Assembly: GCA_002197995.1 (NCBI GenBank)
Contig: NGZR01000006.1
Coordinates: 868,001 to 932,000, forward strand
DNA length: 64,000 nucleotides
Origin: Gaeumannomyces sp. JS-464
Lineage: Eukaryota > Ascomycota > Sordariomycetes > Magnaporthales > Magnaporthaceae
Reading direction: 5' to 3'
Part shown: positions 1 through 11,763 of the stretch, one piece after another
How positions within the stretch are numbered: position 1 is the first letter of the stretch
How the letters are laid out: the number at the start of each line of letters is the position of its first letter
Translations under genes and position numbers: made by a program
The notes under the pieces: model-generated
Seen by the model: only the letters and a program-made list of their open reading frames with translations
Told to the model about the DNA's origin: nothing
The model's database searches: none

Positions 1-880
1 GCACAGGCCGTAGGTTTTAGTCCGTAACGATGCTCGCGTGCTTCAGCGACTAACACCAGCCTGCAGTGTTCCACCACGACGGACCTTTCGATGCCCTCAA
101 CCCCCACCGCAACAAGAAGGGAAGCAGCCGTGCTCCGATGCAGGCGTTTCCCAAGGACTCGCTGAACAACATTCTTGGGGGATCTGGACCCGTGAACGCT
201 CGTCCTGACCATGCCACCTTCATGGGCAACTCCAACGACGAAGCATTCAGGGAGTACGCTCCCCCAGTCGATAAGCAGGGCTCCTCTAGCCGCGTGATGC
301 CGGTGTTCGATCCCACTAGCCGAGGCTCGGTTTTGCATGGCGATGAGTCATTGGGAACTTCCACCTTTCTTGAAGGCACCCCTGCGGCGCGGACTGTCAT
401 CCAGCCGAGATGGCGGCCAGCATGGAGGAGAACGGGCTGCAACGGAAGAAGTCGTTGGCCCAGCGGATCCGCATCAACCGCGATAGGCGCCGTGACTTTG
501 AGCCAAGTGGTCGCATGACCAACCCGGATGGAGCTCGCCGTTCGCCAACTACCCACGGTGCGAACACTTCTTCAGCGTCCAGAGCTCGAGATCGGAGCGA
601 AACCCATTCTTCAACGAGTATGGCGACAAGGGCGGCGAAGATGAGCTCACCGTCCGACGGCCTGACGTCAGGACCAAGTCCCCGACCAGTCCAATGCCAC
701 CACTGGAGCGCAAGGGCACGTCCGATTCCAATGGTGCCCCTTCGCCGCTCGATGACCAGGCTCCCAGGCAGCGGCGGTGGTCTTCTGGCACGTGTCAAGT
801 CCCTGAAGGGTGGCCGGCGAGGCCGGCCCTCTGGAGGCTCGGGCGAACCGTCCCCTGTTCTCCCCGGTACCGCTGCGTAG
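1..880 (+). pseudogene. Pal1-family cell morphology protein, 3' part, frameshifted
   Basis: Pal1 proteins are fungal cortical proteins needed for polarised growth and endocytic coat assembly. The opening of the conserved core is visible from about 66 (FHHDGPFDALNPHRN, then APMQAFPKDSLNNILGGSGP), followed by GTSTFLEGTPAART, LQRKKSLAQRIR and, near the end, LLARVKSLKGGRRGRP with a stop at 878-880. A branch-like CTAAC (51-55) and CTGCAG (61-66) look like the 3' end of an intron, so an upstream exon lies outside the window. The reading frame changes at about 400 (one base seems missing in CAGCC/GAGATG), again at 520-590, and again near 770, so the given sequence cannot encode the protein. The order and spacing of conserved blocks are otherwise normal, which fits either sequencing errors or a young pseudogene. 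Family identity is confident; whether it is functional is not. Confidence 0.75.
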
Positions 881-2087
881 GGACGCTTCGGCACGGCACG
901 GACCGCGATACCAGTCAAACAACTAGGCCCCCCGGTCCTTGCTCAGGAGAGTTTTTCTTGACACGTTCAACGTCTCCGTCTTGGATTTTGTCCACTTATT
1001 GCCGCTCCCGCCTGCTTGCGGGTCCTCAGCACAAGCGCAAATTTTCCGATAAGCAATGATCCACCACCGAACCTCCGAGATCCCGCCTCATACACCTGTA
1101 TAGAGAATTTGTCACCCTGGAGGCCGGCCGAGAGTGGTGGCGATTACCCTGCGCTACCCTCTAGACACCGGCGCATAGGAGCAGGAACTGTTTGCATCCT
1201 GCCCGACCCACGCGTTCTCGCGATAACGATCCAGCAGGACAGGCATGTTTCTTGGCGGAGTTGAGATGCCTCTGCGGAGAATTCATGATTTATAAGCATT
1301 GATCATGAAATGGGAAACCACTTGCTGTCTCGCGCTAGGGGCGTTAATGTTCATGTATAAACTTTTGGGGTTGGTCTCAGGTTCTGGCAACGGAAGTGGC
1401 TTCCTTCGATGGCCTATCGGTTTCGCTCCTCAACTCTCATGCTGCAAAATTAGCTGGCCTTGTTGCTTCTAGAGCAATCCTCCCACCCCACGCCTCCTTT
1501 ATTTTTTCTTTTCTGGTTTTCTTTTCGGTCATATCTTCTTGGCACACTTGGAAGGACGGATTGCTGGTTCCGCTTCGTCACAAAAGAACCCCATGGGCTA
1601 TTATCCACTAGGGCTGGTATCTCCTTAAGTCTACCACAGTTTTTCGTTTTTATCACGTCGTGCGACGGGGCTTTTCACATTTCTCCCTCCTTTCCCTTAA
1701 TGAGAGCGGTTGTGAACAATCGCGTTCGAGTCTGTTGTGTCGAGATGTTTGAGTGAACGACATGCTCCTGTTTGCACATCGAGAAGAGCCGCAGAAGAAT
1801 CGTCAGCCAGATAGTTATAATCAAGATCCTCTATACTGAACAACCATGACATGTGCCTGACTCGGGTCCTCCATTCCCAAACAGTCTTCAAACGTCCGAT
1901 TCTGGCCGGACGGTAAAAAGCTGCCTGGTGTGGCGTCACGTGAGGCTGTCTATGATGTCGTGACGGGCTCCACTCCCACCCGACGTCTTGGGGACGACGG
2001 GGCTCTCGAGACGTCGACCACTACTGCTTGACAGATGCGATCGCGCTCGGGCCAACCTGGACGACCAATGTCCCATCACATACAAAG
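881..2087. other. Intergenic region, no gene seen
   Basis: Short overlapping open frames on both strands show no recognisable motif or codon bias. The last part (about 1960-2087) is presumably the promoter and 5' leader of the gene starting at 2088. No repeat or RNA gene was recognised. Confidence 0.5.
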
Positions 2088-4351
2088 ATGGATCCGGATG
2101 CAGAGCCGCCCTCGCAGGCGGGCTCGCATTTCGCGCTCGAGCCGGTCAACGGGCTCGTGCTCTACCGCCGCGAGGCCGCGCGGCGCGACTCGCTCCTGAG
2201 CAAGGGCAACCTCGCCACCGGGTGCGGCGAGCTCGACGACGAGGTCCTGGCCGGCGGCGGCTTCGAGCGGGGCTGCGTGGTGGGCGTCAGCGCCGAGCAG
2301 GAAGAGTTTGGACTCCTGGTGAGGGACAAAGAGCCATTGATGGAGGGTCCTTTTTTTTTTTTTTTTTTCCCTCTCTCCTTCCTTTGGCCGGCGTTGTGGA
2401 ATGGAGATGTTGACTTCTTATGGCGGGGCTTGCTTGTCTTGGGTCCTTTGGGATGATTTGTTGTAGCTTGGCCTCCAGACTGTTGCGCGGCTACTGGTCG
2501 CTGCTCAGCTTGCTGCTACTACGCCGGCGGTTCCCCGACCCCGCGTCATGATCATCACCACGTTCGACATGGCGGCGCTGCTGCCTACGCTTTCTAGCGT
2601 GCTGGAGGCTCAAGCTGGCATGCTACTGTTACAGCTCGCGGGCGGGGAGGATCCGGCGCGGGCGCGGGCGGTTGCTCGGTCGTGTCTGGAGCAGATCTCC
2701 ATCTCGCGCGTCTTCGACCTCGAGGGGCTGTGGGAGGTCCTGCAAGAGGACTTGGTCCCCGAGACCGTTCCCGTCGATGCTGGCGCGCTGTCATCGCCTC
2801 CGGCAGTAGAAGCGGTGGGTCCGGACGTCGGTGACCCCTCCGCCGCTGCCACGTCTACATCACAGAAGAGTTCACGATCAGAACCGGGTGGTGGTGACAA
2901 TGGTGTCGCTGCGGAATATCCGTCAAGCCATCCAGCAGTAGAACCAGCGGCAGATGAGGCTGCTGCGCGAGCGCTCACCTCCACCCCGCGAACTACCATC
3001 AGCCAAGGCCACCACGCGAAGGACGGAAATCATGGACAGCGAGGATGAAATGAGCCCATTGTCTTTGAGATCCTCGGAACTCTCACCACCACCACCTTCA
3101 TCACCCCCTCCCCCAGACGCTCCTGCTGTTGAACAAAGTGGTGTACACCAACTGCCTACCGCAACACAAGAACCGCCGTCGTCTAGATCCTCATCACTGT
3201 CACCACCGCCTAGCTCAACCGGCTCACGAGGCATCGAGGCAGCTTCCCCTCGACCGCCAACACCGCCATCACTACCAGCCTTACCGGCGGCTGTGGGCCA
3301 AGACGATAAGACGGCGGCACCGAGGCCGATCTCGACAACCCCGGACGTGATCCTGGTGACGCACATGTCGACGCTCATGACGGCGCTATTCCGGCGGCGC
3401 GACAGGCAGTCGGCACATTCGATGCTCGCGCTCCTGGCCTCGCATCTGCGGCGCGTTTCGCGGTCGCCCGAGTACGGCTGCCCGCTCGTTATGCTGCTCA
3501 ACGCCACGAACGCGCCTGCCAAATCGCTGGGGGAGCAGAACCAGCACCACCACCAGCGCGAGGACGGCCCGCCGCCGCGATTCGAGGGAGATGGTGGTGG
3601 GAGTGGGGGCGGCGGCGGTGGTGGTCAGCGGCCCCTGGACCCGACGCTACGGTCTATCTTTAATCTGCCCTACGCCCCGGAGCTGGGGTACAATTACTAC
3701 GGCCACGCCGGCAACAACGATGGAGGAGGACGAGGTGCTAATCATAATGGTGTGGCGGCAGCAGCGGCCATGACGCGCCGCAACAAGCCCGTCTACGGCC
3801 TCGTCTTCACGCAGCTGCTGGACCTGCACCTCCTGGCGACGCTGGTGCCCCGCGGGCGCGAGGACGCCGAGGCGGCGCTGCTGCCTGGCGGAGGTGGTGG
3901 GCAGCCGGCGAGATACTGCTGGGTCGTCGAGGTGCTGCTCGACGAGCTGGGCGTCTGGCGCGGCGCGGGCAGGCCCAGGACCTGGCGGGAGCAGAGGTGG
4001 GGTGTTGTCGAGGTCCGTGGCGGCGGGGTGCTGATCGTGGATGCCTTTGGTGCGGCGGTGGTACTGGTGCTTAGGGGCCCGCCGGCGTGTCTAGCGCGGG
4101 GGAGGGACGCATGTGTGAGCTGTAAGTGGGCAAACGTGGGCTTGCGACGGGGATTTTGGGTGATGGCTGGTGGAAACATTTCCCCTCAGAGGGGCCTCAC
4201 CGATCTCAACTTGGCACGTCTCTTCGGGTGCGTGGCAACGGTGAACGAGAGGGATGATGCACTAACGATGGGGTCCCGCCGTGGTTTGAAGCCCGGAAGT
4301 GGCCCGGATGTGGTCCGGTTTGTCCTGCTGGCAACCCTAACCCGTGCATGA
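2088..4351 (+). CDS. RecA/Rad51-like protein with degenerate ATPase motifs
   Basis: The N-terminus (2088 start, MDPDAEPP) contains LSKGNLATGCGELDDEVLAG followed by GGFERGCVVGVSAEQ, which resembles the strand before and the P-loop of Rad51 paralogues. However, the GxxxxGK[ST] Walker A is absent: the loop reads GVSAEQEEFG. An intron with a poly-T tract (2319-2466) joins FGLL to LGLQTVARLLVAAQLAA. A later segment (PDVILVTHMSTLMTALF, about 3334-3384) sits where Walker B would be but lacks the usual acidic pair. Between them lies about 110 residues rich in Ser and Pro; Gly runs follow. The C-terminal part ends with WREQRWGVVEVR and LIVDAFG, typical of this fungal family; the true stop may come before 4351. 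The reading frame changes near 2880-2950, and a TAG at 2939 interrupts the new frame, so an unrecognised intron or an indel lies there. A non-catalytic Rad55/Psy3-like role in recombination is inference. Confidence 0.55.
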
Positions 4352-6802
4352 GGTGCTCCAATTGACGCAATGCCTCGTCTGCATTCTTCGTAGCATGTGA
4401 AAAAACCATCCACTCCATTCCTTTTTGTTCACCTTTTGTTTCTAGGAGCCGAAGGAGGCGGCCTGCTGGTTAGTGCCCGTTTCTGGACGCCCGCGGTGAG
4501 ACAGCGCGGGTGTCGGTTTTCGATTCATGACACTAGGGGAAACAAAACGCAGACGTGTTCTTCTCTCATGCCAGATCAAGAAGAACGGACGGGGATGTGT
4601 TGTTATGCGGGGATTTTTTTTTAATGGGATCAGATGCCGGCGTAAATCGCAAAAAGCTTGGGCGAGGGGACCCTGACGCCGGTCTGCTGCGTATTTGTTA
4701 TCCCGAAATGGTCGAGTCCGCAGCTGGAGGCGACACATTCGTTCACTGCCTTGCATTTTCGGTCCAGGAGGCAAGCGGTACATGATCTCTCCCCGTTCCA
4801 AGCAGGCAAGTCACCCGGCCCCCGCGGGGTCAACAAATTCGGCATGCATGAACGACAGCGAGGCAGGATCACTTACTGTCGATTGTGTTTTCGCTCGGCA
4901 TCTGACATCACGAGTGACTGGCGGATGGCTGGGGGCGGATGGCTGTCTTGCCAGTTCACCACCCCAGCAGCGGCACGTGGCCCATGCGAGACCTGCGAAA
5001 AGAAAAGAAAAAGGTTCGGAGCCAGCCGGACTCTTCTTTTTTTCGTCCGGGTATTGCGTGCTGTTTCTAACTGTTTACTTCGGCCCGTCTGCGTGTTTAC
5101 TCTAATTGTAAAAAGTCTGGCTACAAGTGGAGTTGCTATTTGCTGGATACCATCGAGGTAGGCGAGCTAACATGCAACCATCGTCGGACTTTTGCATCCA
5201 CTCACCCTCCATGTCTTGGAACTGTTGGGGACACACCACGGCAGCTACCCGAGGAGCGGGCGACCATCCATGAATCTTTGTCCCAAATCCAGCCACTCGA
5301 GGTCGGCAAGTCGGGGATGCGAGACCCGGGGTCGTGTGTGCGTGCCATGTACAGTGGTACCTGGAGCGTGTACCCCTATTTTATCCAATTGGACGAATGC
5401 GACGCTATCCTGGAGCAGGAGGAGGGACGTGATGCAGCGAGGTTGGGCAGATGGGCAGTCGGCGGCGCCTTCTGACGCACGCTCTCCATTTTGCTGCATC
5501 CCCATCCATGTCGATAATTATGCGGGCAGATGGGACAGCTTACCTACCTAGGTACCTAGGTAGGTACTATCTCCATGGTATCGCCCACACGCTTGACTGG
5601 ATCCGGACAGCCCGGGAAGACGTGTTTTTGGCGGCGTCGAAAGGGACACATCAGCGTCATCCACAGCAATAAAACCCCGCCGGTACGTACCCGCTGCTTG
5701 GGCTCGAGTCCCGTCTGTCTGGGCTGGGCGGGTACCTGGGTAGGACCCGATTACTCTGCTCGACTCTCACCGTCACCAGCGCGGATGAACAAGAAGAAGC
5801 TGGACGAGGAGGACGCATGATAAACCAAGTCAGTTGGGTTGGCCGCAATTATTTGACTCGCATGCGGACAGCCCTCAATTCCAGCATTTACTACACTCGG
5901 CGTTGTCGCTATTTTATTTTGGGCCGTTTGGCCAACCCTAGTCAGCAAGGCTCGAAGGGGAAGCCAGCGCCCACCCAGCTCGTCTCGAATGATCGACGGG
6001 GGAACTCCACCGATTGAACCTTTGCTGCACGGGCACCTATGAATGACATGATGCGAGATCCTCCCGACTCCGTGTCCAGAAGCAGTGCTCCCTCGCAAAT
6101 ATGATGTGGGAAAACAGTGTTCCCAGTCTATCGCATCGCCCACTCCCCGGCCTTTCCGGGCGCGTCATTTTTTCCTGAGCCGACAATACGGGCAACGAAC
6201 AGCAGCAGCCAGAAGGTTGCTAGGGACAGGTACTGGCACCTGAGAGACGGAAAAAAAAAAAAGATACCTGGGCTGCCCAACCTCCCTCCAGCATAAGCTT
6301 GGGAAATAAGCACACAGCCCTGACAAGCAAGCAAGCCACTGCCAGCGCAATCACACACTAAACACGCGCCGCGCGGACCGCACATCACTTGTGGTTCTTC
6401 AGGAGGATTATTGCCCACGCCCCCCGGCGCCGTGCCTGGCTGGCCCCTGATCATCCCGATTTTTTTTTTTGTCCACGACCAAACGCGCTTCTCCCAGAGT
6501 CGCGAGCAACAGCACGGGAAAACCACCAGCCAGGACTCGACAAACGGACCATCTCCGATAGACCGCCGTGCGAACCTTCACAAGCTTCCCTCCGCTTCCT
6601 CTGTCCGACTCCAGAAATTTTCCACCGGGCTCCTCCGGCCAACCGAGCACCCGACCAACCCCGAGACACGATTCCAGCCCAGCCCACCAGCCCCTCCCTC
6701 CCAGAGGTTTACCATCACGGCTGAGAAGGACCACGGAGAAGGGAAGAGAAAGCAGCGCAGAAGTCGAGCAATACGTCCCCCGGGGGCGCACATGCCGGCG
6801 CG
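4352..6802. other. Long intergenic region upstream of EFR3
   Basis: About 2.4 kb without a convincing coding exon; open frames overlap on all strands without conserved motifs. It contains a 26-bp perfect palindrome at 5541-5566 (separate entry). The stretch from about 6400 to 6800 is pyrimidine- and C-rich and probably forms the EFR3 promoter and leader; the EFR3 start codon follows at 6803. Confidence 0.5.
5541..5566. repeat. 26-bp perfect palindrome of CCTAGGTA units
   Basis: The 26 bases equal their own reverse complement and are built from overlapping TACCTAGGTA/TACCTACC words. A shorter TACCTAGGTA copy lies at 22759-22768 and partial AGGTAGG-type words occur near 31960 and 34496. Self-complementary CCTAGG/TACC tracts are, to my knowledge, a recurrent intergenic simple-repeat class in Sordariomycete genomes; function is unknown. 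Confidence 0.85.
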
Positions 6803-9800
6803 ATGAACGCCCTCCAGCAAAAATGCCGGCCAAAGCACCAGGTCCTCGTTCTCAAGTGCTACCCGCGGACGACCAAGGGGGCCGTCGATGTCAAGCCCAA
6901 CTCGAGCGAGCTCAGCTACCTGCTCTACTATGTCGCGTCGCGCAAGTCCAAGTTCCAAAAGGTCGGCTCGTTTCTCGAGAAGAAGACGGCCAGTGATGTC
7001 TGGCGTTTAAGAATCGGGTTCGTCTTATTTCCAATTTCCTTGTGTACTCTGCTTCCCTTTAGCCTTTGCCTCGGCGGCCCAAGCAGACGAGCAAGTCCGG
7101 TGCTTCCGCAGCTTGTAGCACAGATGTCCACAACACTCCTTTATCGGGCTGGCTTGCGCATGGCACTGCGGTGCAGCATAAACTGAACCACACTAATGGC
7201 ACGTTTACTAACATATCGAGCTATGGCGACACAGGAACGTGCAGGTGACGCTCCAGATCCTGGAGGCGTTGATCGAGAAGAACCCCAAGGACCTGCCTCT
7301 CTTCGCGACCTCGGTCCTCAAGATCCTCGACCTCGTGCTCAAGTCCAACGACATCACCATGGTCGAGTCGTCCACGCCCACCTTCGAGGCCTTTTGCGCA
7401 AACCACGATGCCTCCTCACTGTCTGCCGACCAGGCGTACATGAAGCAGTACGAATCCATCGTCCGCCAGTATGCCTCCCTCGCCTCGACGCGGAGCAGCC
7501 CGGGAAAGACACAGCCGAGCAAGCCGGTGGCCATGCGGTGGCGGAACACTGGCCTTGAGGCCATCAGGAGTGTGGCGTCGTCGGACGCGCTGGCCTCGGT
7601 CTCGGGCCGCCAGTATGAGGTGGTCGTCCCCATGATCCTGGAGAACCTTTGGACCGACAACGAGGACTTCCTCGAGGTCCTGTTGCAGCGCGCCCAGGTT
7701 GAGGAGAAGGTCGATACGGAGAAGCTGCTCAGGCGCCGGACGAGCGTCGCGACCGTCCGCACCGCCGACACCGCCGGGAACGCCGACCCGAATCCGATCG
7801 CCCTGTCCGGCACGGCCATGGATGTCGACAAGCTCGCCGAGGAGGACATTGGTGTCTTGGCCATGCTCTGCCTGAAGCAGATCTTCGTCGCCCCGAATCG
7901 CTCGCAGATCCACGCCGCCACGCAGGCGCTGCTGACCTTCATCGAGGAGCGCGTGATCCAGGAGGAGAGGGTGGTCAAGACCAGCCCCGGGACTGGCCGC
8001 GACAGCGGATGGGCTATCAAGATGTTTGGCCTCATATCGCGCTGGGCTCCGGTGCAGGAGAGATACGTGATTCTGGTCACGACCATGGACACGCTGGTGC
8101 GCATGCCGCTTTCCGACGATACCCTGTCGCAGCACATCGTCTTGGTTGCTATGATGGGTGCGCTCCTGCGCTCCGACGTCAACCTCATCGGCCTGAGCGT
8201 CATGGACGTGCTGCTGAGCTTGATGCAGCACATGAAGCGGCTGGTGCAGCTTCCTGGAGACCCCAGCGGCGCGCGGGAGCCCGAGAACTTGGTCCCGGGC
8301 AAGCCGGATCCGAGGTCGCCCAACACGATTGCCGCCTCGACGGCTGCGGAGCTGTGTGCCTCGCATCGCAAGGAGCTCCTCGGGCGTCTCCAGCAGACGA
8401 TCGGCGACCTGGCGACGCACGTCTACTACGCAGACCAGATCTCCGACATGATCTCGGCCATCCTCCTGCGGCTGCGTCCCGCAAGGTCCGGCAGCCCCGC
8501 GAGCTCGTCCCCCCAGGGAGAGAAGGTGGATGGTCAGACGGGCTCCCTGACGAACCTGGCGGACGACACCAATGTTGAGTCGCTCTTCTCTCTGACCGTC
8601 GCCAAGACGGCGGCGCTCAAGGCCATCAAGTCGATCCTGCTCGTGGCGAACCCGCGGACCAAGATGGCGGGAAACCTCGGCCTGGCGAGAAGCAAGGTGC
8701 CGATCCAGGTGTGGGAGGGGACGCAGTGGCTCCTGCGCGATCCGGACGGCCAGGTGCGCAAGGCATACGCCGACGCCGTCATCCTCTGGCTCGATAGGGA
8801 GACGGCCAAAGGAGACCTGCGTGCCAAGGACGAGAGCGCCCCCAACCCGCGGCACGTGGCCCGCTCTTCCAAAGAGGCCAAGGACATGCTCAACGTGGCG
8901 CCGGCGAGGAGGGCCGCGTCCAGCGCCTCGACGCGCAAGGAGGCCAAGCCTCCCCGCTCGCACTTCCTCAACCTGCTCCACGTGGCCATCTACGACAATG
9001 CGCTCCAGTATCTTGACTACGAGACCGATCTGGTGCTGCTGCACATCCTGCTGGCCAAGCTGGTGTCGCAGCTGGGGATCAACGCGGTCCGCTACGGCCT
9101 GCCCATGATCTTCCGGCTGCAGGAGGACATCCAGGATGTGGAGACGCCCATCTGCAAGGTCCGCCTGGGCAGTCTCGTGCACGGCTACCTCTGGCTCATG
9201 ACGGACCAGTTCGACTTTGAGAACTCGATCGTCGGCAGGGCGATCCACAACGAGATCTCGCGCCGGCGCAGCAAGAACTTCTGGGTCGAGGGCATCCACG
9301 TCCCGGCCCCGCTGCTGGAGCTTGTGGGCACGCCGGGCCTGGCACGGCCCCAGCCCAAGATGCCCCTCCACAGGATAGAATCCGAGGCGCTGCTTCCATT
9401 CGACGACCGGTTCGCGCTGATCGAGTGCATTTGCTCGGGCTACCAGGAGACCATGGTGAGCCCGCCGGGCAGCCCTGCTGCCTCGCCCCGGGCGCAACTT
9501 CGCGCACCCGATCTTGGGCCAAGCCATGTCGCCCGTGGCGGAGGCAGATAGGGAGGTTCCGGCGCGGTTTAGGGAGGACATGTGCGCTGAGTGGTCGCGC
9601 GAGCTGGTGTTGGCGCTGGTGCAGGCGGGCAGCAAGTCAGCATCGCTCAACGGCTCCCGCACCGGCACCATGGGCACGGCCGGGAGGAACAACAGGCTGG
9701 CCGCGGCCGCCGCCAACGGGTCCCCCGTGGGCAGCCAGAACAACCTCAGGCCGCAGTCGCAGCCGGCACCCCAGAACGGCGGCTTGATGGCGCCTGCGGG

Positions 9801-10567
9801 CGGGCTGGACAAGCTGCGCAAGTCGAGCCTTAGGAGCAACCTGACGCCGTCGCCGGCTAGCAGCACGGCGCCGCACGGGGGCGTCACGTCGGTCGACCAG
9901 CTCAAGATGGTGCTGTCGGGCCACGCGCAGGCATCGAACCTGCAGCGCGGACACACCAGCCACGGCGCGGCCGGGGCTGGCGGCGGTGATGACGACAGCA
10001 CCGACAGCCTGGTCAGCTACGACTACGCGCCGTCCGAGGTGTCGTTCAACCCACCGCAGACGTCGAGCGGCGCGCCACCGAGGACGCGGTCCCGATCACG
10101 GTCGCAGTCGCGGGACGGCAAGACCTCGAGCCCCAACGGCAGCCCGAGGTCAAACGGCAGCGACAACCATCAATCTATCGATGGAGTTAGAGGCTACGAG
10201 GACGGGGAGGCGGTGCCGCCCGTGCCGCCGCTGCCCCAGGGCGTTTCGTCGTCGCCGTCCCCGACGGGCGGGCGCGGTGTGAGTGCGCGGCCGTCGACGT
10301 CGCCGCAGCCGCAGCAAGAGCCGCCCGGTGCTCCCGCCCGTCACGCAGCAGGACCATAGCGCGATACGTCCTGCCAAGACCCGCAGTATCAAGAGCAGAG
10401 GCGGGGGCGACCACCGGCCGTTTACGAGCGCTGGTGGGTTTGGCGTTGGCGGGCTCGGTGAGGACGTGGTGCCCGTGCCGGCTCTCGACCTCAACGCTCT
10501 CCTGTCGGGCATTGACAGCAAGGCTGGGGAGCATAGCCTTGGGAATGTTGCGCGGCCGCCTTACTGA
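6803..10567 (+). CDS. EFR3: EFR3, plasma-membrane anchor of the Stt4 PI4-kinase complex
   Basis: Efr3 is a HEAT/ARM-like peripheral membrane protein that recruits Ypp1 and the PI 4-kinase Stt4 to plasma-membrane patches. Exon 1 (6803-7017) encodes the conserved start MNALQQKCRPKHQVLVLKCY, whose Cys and basic residues fit membrane attachment. An intron (7018-7234) follows, then one long exon with the helical repeat body (for example TLQILEALIEKNPKDLPLFA, YGLPMIFRLQEDIQDVETPI). The distal part is Ser/Pro/Arg-rich and ends with the family-typical LLSGIDSKAGEHSLGNVARPPY-like terminus (split here: residues around SLGNVARPPY stop at 10565-10567). The frame shifts by one near 9475-9484 and again near 10320; correcting both gives about 1,182 codons. 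Both are probably indel errors because flanking protein is conserved. The + strand is clear despite very long antisense open frames, which arise from third-position GC bias. Confidence 0.9.
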
Positions 10568-11763
10568 GTGAGTGGGATGGTTCAGATGAGGGAGGAATAT
10601 GGGACAAGGAATCAAAATCACCAGCTTTCTTTTGTTACTGTTTCTTTGACATAGACTATCTTTTGTTTGTTGAGTCTTCGTCAGGACGCTTGCTGTATTT
10701 GTATGCCCAAGTCTGCATGGTACTCTTCCTTTTTCTTCTATGTTTCTAACTCTGCTTGGGTCTTCATATTCTTCCATTATCTCGTCCGACAGAGGAGAGC
10801 TGGCGGGAGTATCTTTCGCAAGGCAGCACGTGCCAGTTAGGGAGCGAGGAGCAGGAATATGGGACTTGTCTAACTGGTGTTTGTGAGCTGGTCCGGGTCT
10901 TAATGGATGCCGATACTGTCTGTGGGTGAGAGGGAACCTGGCATTTACCACTAACATTTTATTCACCTTTTTCCTTCTCATTTGTCAAGAGGGGAGCACT
11001 CACCGACATAGACTGAGGCAACGGCAACGCTCGCCCAACCGTTATATCCCCATCCTTTCTTTTGGCTTTTTCTTCCATCTTCTACTTTTCGATCTGAAAT
11101 TATTTCTAGCCATATGCTCTTCTTGACAGACGACGGCGGACTTTGTTGGAAGATATTATTCCCTCATTTAACCCAACTTTGTCATGGTTAGATATTTGGC
11201 AGCTCTGTTCGTCGAAACTCCATCATCTTGTACGTAGCAAGCACATGCCTAAGCTGTATCTATGTACAATTCTCTATCAGGCTAGAAATATCATTATCAG
11301 ATAGGTTCGGCGTGTGCTACCCACCCATCCTTTACCTGATGCCCAGCATGGAGGCGCAGTGTCTGTTGGTGTCGTTGGTGTCAACGTTAAGATGCAACCT
11401 GCATACTGAGGCTGGCAACTGGGTGATGTCATCAGGGGGCTGCCATCTGCGTATGGGGAACCCCTGTTTTCTCCAACGGCAACTTCCGTGCGCCCATAGA
11501 AGGCCTGCAGCTGCATCCCTGCAAGCAACTGCGACCCAGCGATTGAGGGCGGGCAGAGCTCAAAATTTACAATCTTCAAGAGAAGGATGGTTGACTATTT
11601 TCATATCACCCACACGTCCCTCAGCACAGCTATTAGCCAGCTTTTGGCGGCGTAAAACTCACATGGTCCTACGTGGCGTATACCATTGATTGCATTTTTG
11701 CCGTTCCTTTTTCTTTCTCCCCTTGCCCGCCCCCGCCAGCTGAACCATAAACCCCGAGCAAAG
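10568..11763. other. Intergenic region between EFR3 and ATP12
   Basis: AT-richer than the flanking exons, with T-rich tracts around 10620-10780 and 10960-11130 consistent with a 3' UTR and a promoter. No gene, RNA or repeat was recognised. Confidence 0.5.

Noticed and set aside
7416..10001. 861-codon open frame on the minus strand opposite EFR3
   Set aside because: It has no recognisable motifs, is rich in Arg/Leu/Gly/His, and mirrors the + strand codon bias. EFR3 on the + strand has clear family signatures at both ends.
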